64,000 bases of DNA from Microterricola viridarii (GCF_001542775.1 NZ_CP014145.1:2170001-2234000), one strand, 5' to 3'. Shown: positions 1 to 8,735, numbered from the stretch's first letter. Notes: a model not told the origin generated them from the sequence alone. Numbers and translations are program-made.

Positions 1-84
1 GCTGGCGAAGACGTCTCGCACCGCCTCCTGTACCAGCACGGTGGGCGGAACAGCGGTCTGCAGTGCGCGAAGCGTCACATCCAT
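1..84 (-). CDS. N-terminal fragment, possible type III polyketide synthase
   Basis: Only the first 28 codons lie in the window, read on the minus strand from an ATG at 84 (MDVTLRALQTAVPPTVLVQ...) and open to the left edge. The pattern of a short beta strand followed by TAVPPTVL and then VRDVFA resembles the start of bacterial chalcone/stilbene-synthase-like (type III polyketide synthase) proteins, which begin with a strand and a helix just before the first substrate-pocket residues. This is a resemblance remembered from the family, not a motif match: the catalytic Cys-His-Asn are outside the window. A thiolase-fold FabH-like protein is the main alternative. No clear ribosome binding site precedes the ATG. 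Confidence 0.4.
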   Translation of the reverse strand, partial: MDVTLRALQTAVPPTVLVQEAVRDVFAS

Positions 85-156
85 GGTTCATAGTAGGCGC
101 CAGCCGCCGCCCGGCGCATAGAGATTCCAACATGTTCTCAGTTTGGTGTGACCCAG

Positions 157-678
157 CTAGCAGTCGCAGCGGGTGCCGCTGACCTCAGCGCCCGGTGCCC
201 CGACCGGCCCCACCAGCTCATCGACCGCGCGGGTGGCGGTTCCGGTATCTGTCTGCACCGGGTAGCCCTCCCTGGCCCAGTACTCGAATCCGCCGATCAT
301 CTCGCGCACCGGGTAGCCCAGCAGCGCCAGCGCGAGTGCCGCCTTGGTGCTGCCGTTGCAACCTGGGCTCCAGCAGTACACGACGATGTTCGTTCCGGCC
401 GGGAAGAGTGCCTCGGCATCGCTCGTGATCCGCGCGGTCGGCAGGTGGATGGCGCCGGCGGCCCGGCCCTGTTCCCAGGCCGCGTCACCCCGGGTGTCGA
501 GCAGCACGAAGCTCGCCGTGCCCGCCGAGAGTTCGGCATAGACGTCGGAGGCGTCGGTCTCGAACGCGAGTTTCGCCCTGAAATGGGCGATCGACTCGTC
601 GCGGGTGGCCGCGGGCTCCGCGCCGAAAATGGGCGCGACGGGCGAACCGGGCAACACCGGTGATGGGCTGGCTGTCAT
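157..678 (-). CDS. single-domain rhodanese-like protein
   Basis: Cytoplasmic protein of 173 residues with one rhodanese domain from about residue 45 to 150. The substrate loop is YCWSPGCNGS, and the first Cys is the expected persulfide-carrying residue. The loop is longer than the usual six-residue loop and matches the CWxPGCNG variant seen in one branch of single-domain rhodaneses. Upstream, the domain has the usual DTR (LLDTRGDAAW) and GAIHLP elements. Role: probable sulfur or cyanide transfer, true acceptor unknown. The ATG at 678 was chosen because GGTGG precedes it and the longer frame to 726 adds only an Arg-rich unlikely leader. It stands alone, divergent from the reductase gene at 853. 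Confidence 0.8.
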   Translation of the reverse strand: MTASPSPVLPGSPVAPIFGAEPAATRDESIAHFRAKLAFETDASDVYAELSAGTASFVLLDTRGDAAWEQGRAAGAIHLPTARITSDAEALFPAGTNIVVYCWSPGCNGSTKAALALALLGYPVREMIGGFEYWAREGYPVQTDTGTATRAVDELVGPVGAPGAEVSGTRCDC

Positions 679-794
679 CCACCCAGCATGCCGGATTCCG
701 CGGCCGCGCGGCGACGGTTCTTCCACACGAGCGCAGCCATCCCTTGACAGCGTGCTGCCCCCGATTTAGGTTCACGACAACCGGGTTCACACGT

Positions 795-812
795 CGGATG
801 CCGCGGCATCCG
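795..812. repeat. 18-bp perfect palindrome built on GGATGCC
   Basis: CGGATGCCGCGGCATCCG reads the same on both strands. It lies 40 bp before the start of the reductase gene at 853. The identical 18-mer occurs again at 15785-15802, inside the permease gene. It could be an operator, but the recurrence of its half GGATGCC throughout the window suggests a genome-wide favoured word rather than a specific site. Confidence 0.4.
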
Positions 813-852
813 CCTGCACAGGATCGGGCGACCACGAACAAGGAGAAGGACC

Positions 853-1431
853 ATGAGAATCGTGAGTCTGGGCATGCAGATCACGTTGGACGGATTCGTC
901 GCCGGCCCCGGCGGCGAGCTGGACTGGGCGATGGAACGGCTCGACGAGGAGCTGTTCGCCCACCAGGAGGTGTTGATGCAGAGCTCGGACACGATGCTGC
1001 TCGGGCGGGTGAACTACCTCGACCAGGCGGCGCACTGGCCGACGTCAACGCAGCCGCTCGCGAAGATCCTGAACGCCCAGCAGAAGATCGTCTTCTCCAC
1101 CACGTTGGAGAACGTGGATTGGGAGAACTCGCGCCTGGCCACGGCTTCCCCGGCCGCGGAGATCGCCGCACTGCGCGCGCAGCAGGGCACGGCGATCAGC
1201 GTCGCGGGAGGGTCCCGGTTCGCGCAATCGCTGCTTCACGAGCACCTCATCGACGAGGTGCGGCTCTACGTGCACCCGATCGCTCTCGGCGAGGGCATAC
1301 CGCTCTTCGCGGAGCAGATCGCTCTCGAACTCACCGGCAGCCGCCGCTTCGCGAACGGCACGATGCTGAACAGCTACCGCGACCCGCTCTCCGCGGCTTC
1401 GCGGGCCGGCGCGACCGTCCCCGCCGACTAA
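853..1431 (+). CDS. dihydrofolate reductase family protein (RibD C-terminal-like)
   Basis: Protein of 192 residues that fits the RibD_C/DHFR-like fold throughout. Visible signatures are the N-terminal strand and loop MQITLDGFVAGPGG, the nucleotide-binding MLLGRVNY, VAGGSRFAQSL, and LIDEVRLYVHPIALGEGIPLF, typical of stand-alone actinobacterial members. These proteins are NADPH-dependent reductases of unknown substrate. True folate or riboflavin function is not implied, because no deaminase domain is attached. The ATG at 853 follows AAGGAGAAGG at a good distance. The gene is monocistronic between the divergent rhodanese gene and the acylphosphatase. Confidence 0.85.
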   Translation: MRIVSLGMQITLDGFVAGPGGELDWAMERLDEELFAHQEVLMQSSDTMLLGRVNYLDQAAHWPTSTQPLAKILNAQQKIVFSTTLENVDWENSRLATASPAAEIAALRAQQGTAISVAGGSRFAQSLLHEHLIDEVRLYVHPIALGEGIPLFAEQIALELTGSRRFANGTMLNSYRDPLSAASRAGATVPAD

Positions 1432-1479
1432 GCGGCGCGGCCACCCACCTCCCCCGAACGACGAGCGTAGGATTCCGAC

Positions 1480-1521
1480 ATGACTCAGCCTCCCGCCGAC
1501 GTGGCAGCCGGCGCCCGGTGA
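1480..1521 (+). other. possible 13-codon leader ORF coupled to acylphosphatase
   Basis: An ATG at 1480, preceded by TAGGA, opens a 13-codon frame (MTQPPADVAAGAR) whose TGA at 1519-1521 overlaps the GTG start of the acylphosphatase as GTGA. The acylphosphatase GTG has no ribosome binding site of its own, so translation of this short frame could deliver ribosomes to it. It is a reading of the start region, not a proven gene. Confidence 0.3.
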
Positions 1522-1817
1522 CGGCCGCCAAGCACGTCATCCTGCGTGGTCAGGTGCAGGGCGTCGGATTCCGCTACGCCGCCCGCGCCGAGGCGGAACG
1601 CCTCGGCATCTCCGGGTGGGTGCGCAACCGCCCTGACGGCGCGGTCGAGGCCGAGGTGTATGGCGGGGAAGCGGCGGTCGAGCAGATGCTCGACTGGCTG
1701 GGCCGCGGACCACAGGGCGCGGACATCGCGACCGTCGAGGTCAAGGACGTACTGCGGACCGACTCAACGCGGCACTGGTTCCAGCGCCCGGCGCCCGGGT
1801 TTCGCATCCTGCAGTAA
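1518..1817 (+). CDS. acyP: acylphosphatase
   Basis: A 99-residue cytoplasmic enzyme that hydrolyses acyl phosphates such as acetyl phosphate or carbamoyl phosphate. The family signature is complete: GQVQGVGFRYAAR, carrying the catalytic Arg, then GWVRNRPDGAVEAEVYG, carrying the catalytic Asn. Length is normal for the family. GTG at 1518 (VTAAKH...) is the only start that gives the standard N-terminus. It overlaps the stop of a short upstream frame, which suggests translational coupling. The C-terminus FRIL is close to the usual F-x-I/V-x ending. Confidence 0.93.
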   Translation: MTAAKHVILRGQVQGVGFRYAARAEAERLGISGWVRNRPDGAVEAEVYGGEAAVEQMLDWLGRGPQGADIATVEVKDVLRTDSTRHWFQRPAPGFRILQ

Positions 1818-1960
1818 CACGATGCCGGCGGGGGAACCCCTCGACGCCCCGTGTGGGCTTGCAGCTGTTGTGAAAAGCGGTCGGGGTCTGCGGCGCGAGG
1901 GCTCCGCTCACCCAGCCGGCTCTCGGCAGTCGCCCAGCAAAAGTTCCTACTCTGGGCGGC

Positions 1961-2113
1961 ATGACCCAGGAAATGTGGTGGCTCATCCTCGCAGCATCCG
2001 GTCTGCTTGTGCCCATGCTGCTTGGTCTCGTCGTGCCGAGGCGGCGGGCCGTTCCGGTGCGCATCGCACGCCGCGCCCACACCGACCGGGCATCCGGCGC
2101 CTCACGGCGCTGA
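1961..2113 (+). CDS. small single-span membrane protein, unknown
   Basis: A 50-codon frame begins with ATG at 1961 after GGGCGG. It encodes MTQEMWWLIL, a hydrophobic stretch to about residue 26, then a strongly basic tail (PRRRAVPVRIARR). That is one membrane helix with a positively charged cytoplasmic end. It is on the same strand as, and 97 bp before, the RecQ gene. No family is recognised. Its shape (short, one helix, basic tail) is common among real small membrane proteins of actinobacteria, but chance cannot be excluded at this length. Confidence 0.4.
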   Translation: MTQEMWWLILAASGLLVPMLLGLVVPRRRAVPVRIARRAHTDRASGASRR

Positions 2114-2210
2114 GCGCGAGCGGGGCGGCAGCGCGAACGGCAGAGCCGCTCTGAGCTCCGCGGGCCGCGCCGCAGACCTCGATGTCAGCGGCGTCTGTCA
2201 GGCTGTAACC

Positions 2211-4445
2211 GTGAACAACATGCAGAACGTAGACGAGCAGCCGATCGACACGTACAACCTCGCTGAGACCGGCGCCGACGGCATCCGCCCCGCCGCACTC
2301 GCCGCGCTGCGTGCCCTGGTCGGCCGTCCGGACGCCGACTTCCACGACGGCCAGTTTGAGGCGATTCAGGCCCTCGTCGCCGAACGCCGCCGCGCCCTCG
2401 TCGTGCAGCGCACCGGGTGGGGCAAGTCCGCGGTGTACTTCGTCGCGACGAAGTTGCTCCGCGACGCCGGGGCGGGGCCCACCATCCTCGTCTCGCCGCT
2501 GCTCGCCCTCATGCGCGACCAGGTCGCCGCCGCCGCCCGCGCCGGCGTGCGCGCCGTCTCGATCAACTCGGCAAACGCCCACGAGTGGGGCGCCGTGCTC
2601 GAACAGCTGCGCACCGACGAGGTCGACGTGCTGTTGGTCTCCCCCGAGCGTCTGAACAACCCGCGCTTCCGCGACGAGCAGCTTCCGGCACTGATCGACC
2701 GGGTCGGCCTGCTCGTGGTCGATGAGGCACACTGCATCAGCGACTGGGGCCACGACTTCCGGCCCGACTACCGGCGCCTGCGCGAACTGATCGCCGAGAT
2801 GCCGGCTTGCGTGCCGGTGCTGGCGACGACGGCGACCGCCAACAGCCGAGTGGTGACGGATGTCGCCGAGCAGCTCTCGGTGGCCGCCCAGCACGACTCG
2901 GCGCCCGCCGCGCCGGTTCTCACGATCCGCGGACCGCTCGCGCGCGCGTCGCTGCGACTCGGCGTATTGCGGCTGCCCGACGCGAAAGCCCGCCTCGCCT
3001 GGCTGCTCAGCCACCTCGCCGAGCTGCCCGGCAGCGGCATCATCTACTCGCTCACCGTCGCCGCGGCAGAGGACACCGCCCGGCTGCTGCGCGAGGCCGG
3101 CCACACCGTGCACGCCTACACCGGGCAGACCGACACCGACGAGCGGGAGGCCCTCGAGGGCCAGCTGAAGCGCAACGAGATCAAGGCGCTCGTCGCCACC
3201 AGCGCGCTCGGCATGGGATTCGACAAGCCCGACCTCGGCTTCGTGCTGCACCTGGGCGCCCCCTCCTCGCCCGTCGCCTACTACCAGCAGGTCGGCCGTG
3301 CCGGCCGCGCCACCGACAACGCCGACGTGTTGCTGCTGCCCGGCGTCGAGGACGAGGCGATCTGGACCTACTTCGCCACCTCCTCGATGCCCGACGAAGA
3401 AAAGGCCCAGGCCGTGCTCGCCGCGCTCGCACAGAGCGAGCGGCCTCTCTCCACCCCGGCGCTGGAGGCGATCGTTGACCTGCGCCGCTCCCGGCTGGAG
3501 CTGCTGCTCAAAGTGCTCGACGTCGACGGCGCCGTGCGCCGCGTGCAGGGCGGCTGGAGCTCCACCGGCCAGCCCTGGGTCTACGACCGGGAGCGTTACA
3601 CCCGTATTGCTGCAGAGCGCGTCGCCGAGCAGCGCTCCATGATCGAATACGAGCGCACCGGCGACTGCCGGATGGCGTTCCTGCAGCGCGCCCTCGACGA
3701 CGACACCGCTGTGCCCTGCGGGCGCTGCGACAACTGTGCGGGCGTCTGGTACCCGGTCGACGTGGCCGAGGATGCCGCTGCCAGCGCGAGTGCCTCCCTC
3801 GACCGGGTCGGCGTGGCCATCGAACCGCGCGCTCAGTGGCCCACCGGGGTGGCCTCGCTCGGCGTGCCGGTGAAGGGCAATATCCCGCCCGGCGAGCGGC
3901 TCGAAGCCGGCCGGGCGCTGGCCCGGCTGAGCGACCTTGGCTGGGGCGGCCCGCTGCGGGCGCTCTTCGCACCGACCGCCACTGCGCCGGGCGAGCCGGA
4001 ATCCTTGGGAGCCGCCTCGAACGACGCCCCGGCAACCCCGGCCATGCTGCAGGCCTGCGTGCGCGTGCTCGCCGAGTGGGGCTGGGAGGAACGCCCGGCC
4101 GCGGTCGTCGCGATGCCGTCGCGCCGGCATCCGCAGCTCGTCGACTCGGTCGCCCGCGCGATCTCGGAACGGGGCCGGCTGCCGCTGCTCGGCACCCTGG
4201 ACTGGGCGAACGGCGGGCCGACCGGCGGCTCCGGCGGCAACAGCGCCTACCGGCTCTCCAACGTCTGGGATCGCTTCAGTGTCGGACCGGAGCTCGCCGC
4301 CGCGCTGGAGCAGTTCAGCGGCCGCCCGATCCTGCTCGTCGACGACATCGCCGACAGCCGGTGGAGCCTGACCGTCGCCGGGCGGCTGCTGCGCCAGCAC
4401 GGCGCCGGCGCGGTGCTGCCGTTCACGCTAGCGCTGCAGGGCTGA
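2211..4445 (+). CDS. recQ: RecQ-type DNA helicase with C-terminal PRTase-like domain
   Basis: ATP-dependent 3'-5' helicase of about 744 residues. Walker A QRTGWGKS is near residues 66-73. The DEAH box followed by the RecQ aromatic-rich loop (DEAHCISDWGHDFRPDY) is near 170. Helicase motif VI appears as QVGRAGRA. The zinc-binding cysteines are C...CGRCDNC around 485-510. The last 100 residues hold ILLVDDIADSRWSLTVAG, which has the shape of the PRPP-binding loop of type I phosphoribosyltransferases (hydrophobic strand, two Asp, then Thr/Ser). No HRDC domain is evident. The start is uncertain between GTG 2211 and ATG 2220, because no strong ribosome binding site is present. Role: repair and recombination of stalled or damaged DNA. 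The role of the extra domain is unknown. Confidence 0.9.
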   Translation: MNNMQNVDEQPIDTYNLAETGADGIRPAALAALRALVGRPDADFHDGQFEAIQALVAERRRALVVQRTGWGKSAVYFVATKLLRDAGAGPTILVSPLLALMRDQVAAAARAGVRAVSINSANAHEWGAVLEQLRTDEVDVLLVSPERLNNPRFRDEQLPALIDRVGLLVVDEAHCISDWGHDFRPDYRRLRELIAEMPACVPVLATTATANSRVVTDVAEQLSVAAQHDSAPAAPVLTIRGPLARASLRLGVLRLPDAKARLAWLLSHLAELPGSGIIYSLTVAAAEDTARLLREAGHTVHAYTGQTDTDEREALEGQLKRNEIKALVATSALGMGFDKPDLGFVLHLGAPSSPVAYYQQVGRAGRATDNADVLLLPGVEDEAIWTYFATSSMPDEEKAQAVLAALAQSERPLSTPALEAIVDLRRSRLELLLKVLDVDGAVRRVQGGWSSTGQPWVYDRERYTRIAAERVAEQRSMIEYERTGDCRMAFLQRALDDDTAVPCGRCDNCAGVWYPVDVAEDAAASASASLDRVGVAIEPRAQWPTGVASLGVPVKGNIPPGERLEAGRALARLSDLGWGGPLRALFAPTATAPGEPESLGAASNDAPATPAMLQACVRVLAEWGWEERPAAVVAMPSRRHPQLVDSVARAISERGRLPLLGTLDWANGGPTGGSGGNSAYRLSNVWDRFSVGPELAAALEQFSGRPILLVDDIADSRWSLTVAGRLLRQHGAGAVLPFTLALQG

Positions 4446-4606
4446 CCCGGCAGCGCTGCGCCCCGAGAGGTCCGGGCGAACTTATCGAAACGTGTGACGT
4501 CGTCTCGCCACGGTGTGAAGGTGATGCAGTTGCGCTCGAAGACGTTGCGGCGATTGTCACCCTCGGCGTCGCAGACCGGCGGGCGTGATTCGCCTCGACA
4601 GACGGC

Positions 4607-6025
4607 CTACTCGACGAGCACGGGGTGGTGTTCGAGCAGGTCGGCGAGTTGGGTGCGGGACTTCGTGGATCTTCGCCACGGGGTGTCCACGTCGGAGCGG
4701 CCATTGCGCAGCCAGGGCGGCGGTTTCACGTGCGGGACCCCGTCGATCATCAGGATGCGCCAACCGCTGGTCTCGATCGTGCGGTGGTGGAACCAACACA
4801 ACAGCACACCGTTGCACACCTCGGTTTTGCCGCCGTCGCGGTGCGCGATCACGTGGTGGATCTCGGACCAGGCGGCCGGGATCGTGCAGCCGGGGATGAT
4901 GCAGCCGCCATCGCGCAGGGTGATTGCCCGGCGTTGTTGGGCGTTGAAGACCCGGTCCGACGTGCTCAGGCTGATCAGCCGGCCATCCTCGCCGATCAAC
5001 ACGTTCTGCGTGCCGCCGGCGCAGACGAGCTGCTCCACCGCGGCCATTGACAGGGCCGCCTCGCAGCCCTCGATGAAACCGGACCCGCAACGGGCGGTCA
5101 GGTCGGCCTGCCGCACCGAGACCAGCACCGTCGGGGCAGCCCCACCGGTGCGCGGCGCGTTGGCGCTGCGGGCGGCACCATCGATCAGGCTGGCGAACAC
5201 GTCATGCCGGGCCTGGGCGGTGGCGCGCGGGTCTTTCAGCTGGTCCGGGCCCGGGTCGGTGAAGGTGGGTTTGCTGCGCGGGTTCAAGTACGCGTTCAGC
5301 AACGTCTCGAACTTCGCGTCAATCTCGGGCAGCAGCGCCATCCTGCGGTGCACGAGACCGTCGCGGGTGAGGCCGGCGCTGATGCCGCGGGCCTGCATGG
5401 CACGTTCCTCGACGGGCATGGTGCCGTCCGGGTCCAACACGCTCTCCCAGACACGGGCCTGGCCGCGCACCTCGTCGGCGGCGAACGGCAGTGGGGACTC
5501 GATCGTGGGCCCGGTGGCTGCCGCGACGAGGGCGATCTCGGCGCGCTCGAGGTTGAGGTCGCCGACCCGGGCTCGGATCGGGGCGAGGGTGTCGATGATG
5601 GCCAAGGCACTGTCGTAGCCGAGCGAGCCGGCCCGGAGTGCGGCAGATGCTGCGGGGAATGCAGCCGGGAGGGTGTCCCCGGTCAGTGCGGTGCGGGGCC
5701 TCGTGGCCTCGCCCACCCGCATCCGCTGGGTGAGCGTGCGCTCCGACGCCAGCGTGACCCGAGCCAGGAGTTCCACGGCGTTGCGGCAGCCCTTCTTCGC
5801 CGAGAGGCTGTCCTCGCCGAGCTCCCGCCGGGACCGGAACGCGACCTCACCGGCGGTCTTCAGCCGGAGGGCGTCGACGACGCGACCGGCGGCCTCGACG
5901 GAGGCGGTGAGCTCGAGCAGGGCGTCGTCGCGCAGCATCCGCTCGTCCAGATCAGCCAGGGTCGCGGCCAGTTCGGCTTGGGCGGCGGCGACCTCTTCGC
6001 TGAGGTCCTGGCTGGCTGATCGCAT
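4607..6025 (-). CDS. DUF222 / 13E12-type HNH endonuclease protein
   Basis: A 472-residue protein of the actinobacterial DUF222-HNH family, relatives of the mycobacterial 13E12 repeat proteins. Residues 1-300 form the helical DUF222 region. Near residues 375-425 lies the HNH nuclease core GCIIPGCTIPAAW, EIHHVIAHRDGG, VLLCWFHH, with the two metal-ligand Cys/His pairs. Such genes occur in many scattered copies in actinobacteria and are thought to be mobile or selfish, though their function is unproven. Start ATG 6025 has no good Shine-Dalgarno, but TAGAAT lies about 9 bp upstream, which would suit a leaderless transcript. Confidence 0.85.
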   Translation of the reverse strand: MRSASQDLSEEVAAAQAELAATLADLDERMLRDDALLELTASVEAAGRVVDALRLKTAGEVAFRSRRELGEDSLSAKKGCRNAVELLARVTLASERTLTQRMRVGEATRPRTALTGDTLPAAFPAASAALRAGSLGYDSALAIIDTLAPIRARVGDLNLERAEIALVAAATGPTIESPLPFAADEVRGQARVWESVLDPDGTMPVEERAMQARGISAGLTRDGLVHRRMALLPEIDAKFETLLNAYLNPRSKPTFTDPGPDQLKDPRATAQARHDVFASLIDGAARSANAPRTGGAAPTVLVSVRQADLTARCGSGFIEGCEAALSMAAVEQLVCAGGTQNVLIGEDGRLISLSTSDRVFNAQQRRAITLRDGGCIIPGCTIPAAWSEIHHVIAHRDGGKTEVCNGVLLCWFHHRTIETSGWRILMIDGVPHVKPPPWLRNGRSDVDTPWRRSTKSRTQLADLLEHHPVLVE

Positions 6026-6210
6026 ACCACAATTCTAGGAGAGAATGGGGGTCTGGAACGGATTAAATCCCTGATGTGGATAACTTTTTACGCACTGTCG
6101 GTGGGGTGCGGTAGCGTCGGAAAGGATGGGCCGATCGGGTTGGAAACCGGGCTTCGGTCGCTCGTTCCTCGCTTCCTCAGCCGACGTGGGAGAGCGGACG
6201 ACAGCGGGGT

Positions 6211-6415
6211 TCCGACAGGCTCAACCAGCGGGGCAGCGGGTTTCGACAGGCTCAACCAGCGGACCGGAGATTCCCGTTGGCTGGAGGGAGCGCTAGCGAC
6301 TGAAGCCCTGACAGTGCGGGACACTGAGCCGGGCTTCGACAGGCTCAACCAGCGGGGCGGAGGGGGCGACAGGCTCAACCAGCGGGGCAGCGGGTTGCGA
6401 CAGGCTCAACCAGCG
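6211..6415. repeat. five dispersed copies of the CGACAGGCTCAACCAGCGG repeat
   Basis: Copies start near 6211, 6240, 6333, 6365 and 6395, each about 21-25 bp and all in the same direction, irregularly spaced. This fills most of the 421-bp gap between the DUF222 gene start (6025) and the NmrA gene end (6447). The same element forms a regular array at 8783-8999 and occurs in reverse at 18.9-19.5 kb. Read on the strand of the gene that ends beside it, the element is always on that gene's 3' side. Confidence 0.85.
6271..6308. repeat. second intergenic repeat family (GGCTGGAGGGAGCGCTAGCGAC)
   Basis: TTCCCGTTGGCTGGAGGGAG followed by CGCTAGCGACTGAAGCC lies between copies of the first repeat family. 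Variants occur at 11838-11876 and at the end of the array near 48790-48820. CGCTAGCG is itself palindromic. It sits between genes in all three places, so it is probably a dispersed element of the genome. Confidence 0.6.
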
Positions 6416-6446
6416 CGCTCTGCCGCCAGAGGCTACGAAACACGCC

Positions 6447-7301
6447 CTAGGCCTGCGCGGGCGGGAACAGGTCGGCGATGCCGCGTGCCGGGTGGCCGGT
6501 GAGCCGACGCACGTCATCGCTCACCGCGGCCAACGAGCCGTCGGCGATGGCCGTATAGGTGCTCACCCACGCCTCCAGCTGCCAGGGCTCCGCGCCGTAG
6601 TGGGCGCGTGAGGCGTACGCCTCCTCGATGGTCTCGTTCTGAAAGATGAGCCCGGCCGCGGCCGCGATCTCTGCGAGGGTGAGCGCCTCCGGCCCCGTCA
6701 GCGCGTACGTCGCATTCACGTGCGCACTCAGATCGCGGATGACGGCGACGGCGGCATCCGCCACGTCGGCGCGGGCCACCGCGGCGACCCGCCCCTGCCC
6801 AGCCGGCCCCCGGATCACGCCGTTCTCGTCGGCGAAGTGCGGCAACAGGTCGAGGTAGAGGTTGTCGCGCAGGAAGGTGTAGCGCATGCCGCTGTCCCGG
6901 ATTACTTCCTCGGTGTACGCGTGGTCCTGAGCGAGGGTGAAGGTTGCACCAGGGTCGGCTCCGATGAACGAGGTGTAGACGATGTGCGGCACGCCGGCAT
7001 TCGAGGCGGCCCGCACGAATTGGCGGTGCTGGTCGCGCCGGTCGGCCGACTCGGTCGCCGAAACCATGAAGACCACGTCGAGCTCGCCCAGGTCGACCGC
7101 GGTGATCGAATCGTAGGAGGCCTGGACCACCTCGATCGCACGGAGCTCATCGCCCGCCGCGCCCGCCGCGAAGTTCGGCAGCCGCGACAGGTCCCGCGCG
7201 ATGAGCCGCAATGTCTGCTCGGGCACCGGCGACGTCACGAATGCACGGGCGACGAGGCCCCCAATGTGACCGGTCGCTCCAGTGATTCCGATGCGCGTCA
7301 T
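6447..7301 (-). CDS. NmrA-like NAD(P)-binding protein (atypical SDR)
   Basis: A 284-residue protein with the N-terminal Rossmann motif GATGHIGGLVAR (residues 7-18), consistent with NAD(P) binding. It lacks the classical YxxxK catalytic pair, as is usual for NmrA/QOR2-type atypical short-chain dehydrogenases. The middle (VVFMVSATESADRRDQH, HIVYTSFIGADP) and the ARADVADAAVAVI segment fit NAD(P)H-dependent quinone reductase or redox-sensor relatives. ATG at 7301 immediately opens the Rossmann strand and is the natural start. The 3' side carries the repeat cluster at 6211-6415. Substrate unknown. Confidence 0.8.
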   Translation of the reverse strand: MTRIGITGATGHIGGLVARAFVTSPVPEQTLRLIARDLSRLPNFAAGAAGDELRAIEVVQASYDSITAVDLGELDVVFMVSATESADRRDQHRQFVRAASNAGVPHIVYTSFIGADPGATFTLAQDHAYTEEVIRDSGMRYTFLRDNLYLDLLPHFADENGVIRGPAGQGRVAAVARADVADAAVAVIRDLSAHVNATYALTGPEALTLAEIAAAAGLIFQNETIEEAYASRAHYGAEPWQLEAWVSTYTAIADGSLAAVSDDVRRLTGHPARGIADLFPPAQA

Positions 7302-7367
7302 GGGGGCACTCTAAACCCGAACCCTGCGAGTGCAAACAGTCCCGGCCAACCTCAGCCGGGCGGCCGG

Positions 7368-8735
7368 CTAAGACCCGCTGAGGAACGCCGTGATTGCACG
7401 GCTGAGCGCGACGGCGTCATCCACGTGCACGAGCTCGCGGGCCGAGTGCATCGACAGCAGCGGCACGCCGACGTCGACGGTGCGGATGCCGAGGCGGGTA
7501 GCCGTGAGCGGTCCGATGGTCGACCCGCAGGGCACCGTGTTGTTCGAGACAAATTCCTGGAACGGAACGTCGGCGGCCGCGCAGGCGCGCACCCAGAGGG
7601 CCGCGCCGGCGGCATCCGTGGCGTACCGCTGGTTGGCGTTGATCTTCAGCAGCGGGCCGCCGCCGGCGTGCGGGCGCACGTTCGGGTCGTGCCGTTCGCC
7701 GTAGTTCGGGTGCACGGCGTGGCCGGCGTCGGCCGAGACGCACCAGGAGCCGGCGAAGGCCTGCAGCTGCTGCGACACCGTCGCGCCGAGGCCGTCGCCG
7801 ATGCGGCTGAGCACGTCGGCCAAGAACGGCCCACAGGCGCCGGAGCGCGTCTCGGAGCCGAGCTCCTCGTGGTCGAAGGCGGCCAGCACGCTGACGTGCT
7901 CGGCCGCGGCGGGTGCCCCGGCATCCGCCCCGCCCCGCGTCGTCGCGAGCGAGGCAACGTCGATCAGGGCGACGAGGGCGGCGTAGACCGAGCTCAAGTT
8001 GTCCATCCGGCCGGAGGCGAAGAGCGCGTCGTCCAGACCGAAGCGGGCGGGAGCTGCGGTGTCGGCGGTCAGGATGTCGTAGCCGGCGACGTCTTCGGGC
8101 TTCACCCCGGCGATGCTGGCGAGGTGGCCGAGCAGGTCGGCCTGGCTCGGGTCGCCGACGCCCCACACCGGCTGGGTGTGCCGCTGCTTGTCGAGGGACA
8201 GGCCGTCGTTGACGCCGCGGTCGAGGTGGATGGCGAGCTGCGGGATGCGCAGGAACGGCCCGGTGCGCACCAGGTGCGCTCGGCCGTCGCGGGTGACGAG
8301 GCGCCCGGCGAGCTCGAGCTCGCGGTCGAGCCAGGAGTTCAGCAGTGGGCCGCCGTACACCTCGACGCCGGCCTGCAGCCAGCCGTTCGCCCCGGTGGTG
8401 GGCTTCGGCTTGAGCTTGAAGCTGGGAGAGTCGGTGTGCGCACCGAGGATGCGGAACGGGGTGGTGGGGCCGGATGCCGCCGGCTGCACCCACGCGATCA
8501 CCGCGCCGTCGCGCACCACGAAGTAGCGGCCGGGCGCCGCGTCTTCGCTGGTTGCGGCATCCGTCGCCGGCTTCGGCCACTCGGCGCTCTCGTCGAGGCC
8601 GCTGAATCCGGCCTCCTCCAGCCGCCGCGCGACCTCGGCGGCCGCGTGGTACGACGACGGCGACGCCTGGATGAAGCGGGTGAAATCTTCGATGTAGGCG
8701 GTGGTGTAGACATCGGCACTGACTTCAAGACTCAT
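7368..8735 (-). CDS. M18 family aminopeptidase
   Basis: A 455-residue cytoplasmic zinc exopeptidase. Metal-site motifs are visible in order: LGAHTDSPSFKLKPKP near residue 98, VLAAFDHEELGSETRSGA near 300, and the C-terminal GHAVHPNYGERHDPNVRP that also places catalytic residues. Length matches bacterial M18 (PepC/aspartyl aminopeptidase-like) proteins, which remove N-terminal residues from peptides. The start is ATG 8735 (MSLEVSADVYTTAY). A longer in-frame reading only adds repeat-derived sequence from the array at 8783. The two neighbours are on the same strand but far enough away to be separate units. Confidence 0.88.
   Translation of the reverse strand: MSLEVSADVYTTAYIEDFTRFIQASPSSYHAAAEVARRLEEAGFSGLDESAEWPKPATDAATSEDAAPGRYFVVRDGAVIAWVQPAASGPTTPFRILGAHTDSPSFKLKPKPTTGANGWLQAGVEVYGGPLLNSWLDRELELAGRLVTRDGRAHLVRTGPFLRIPQLAIHLDRGVNDGLSLDKQRHTQPVWGVGDPSQADLLGHLASIAGVKPEDVAGYDILTADTAAPARFGLDDALFASGRMDNLSSVYAALVALIDVASLATTRGGADAGAPAAAEHVSVLAAFDHEELGSETRSGACGPFLADVLSRIGDGLGATVSQQLQAFAGSWCVSADAGHAVHPNYGERHDPNVRPHAGGGPLLKINANQRYATDAAGAALWVRACAAADVPFQEFVSNNTVPCGSTIGPLTATRLGIRTVDVGVPLLSMHSARELVHVDDAVALSRAITAFLSGS

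Noticed and set aside
1983..4400. An 805-codon open frame antisense to the RecQ gene
   Set aside because: Gly/Arg/Ala/Val-rich translation without domains, exactly opposite a well-supported gene; a usual by-product of high G+C third positions.
4446..4606. Small RNA or leader between RecQ and DUF222 genes
   Set aside because: Only 161 bp with no clear promoter or stable hairpin.
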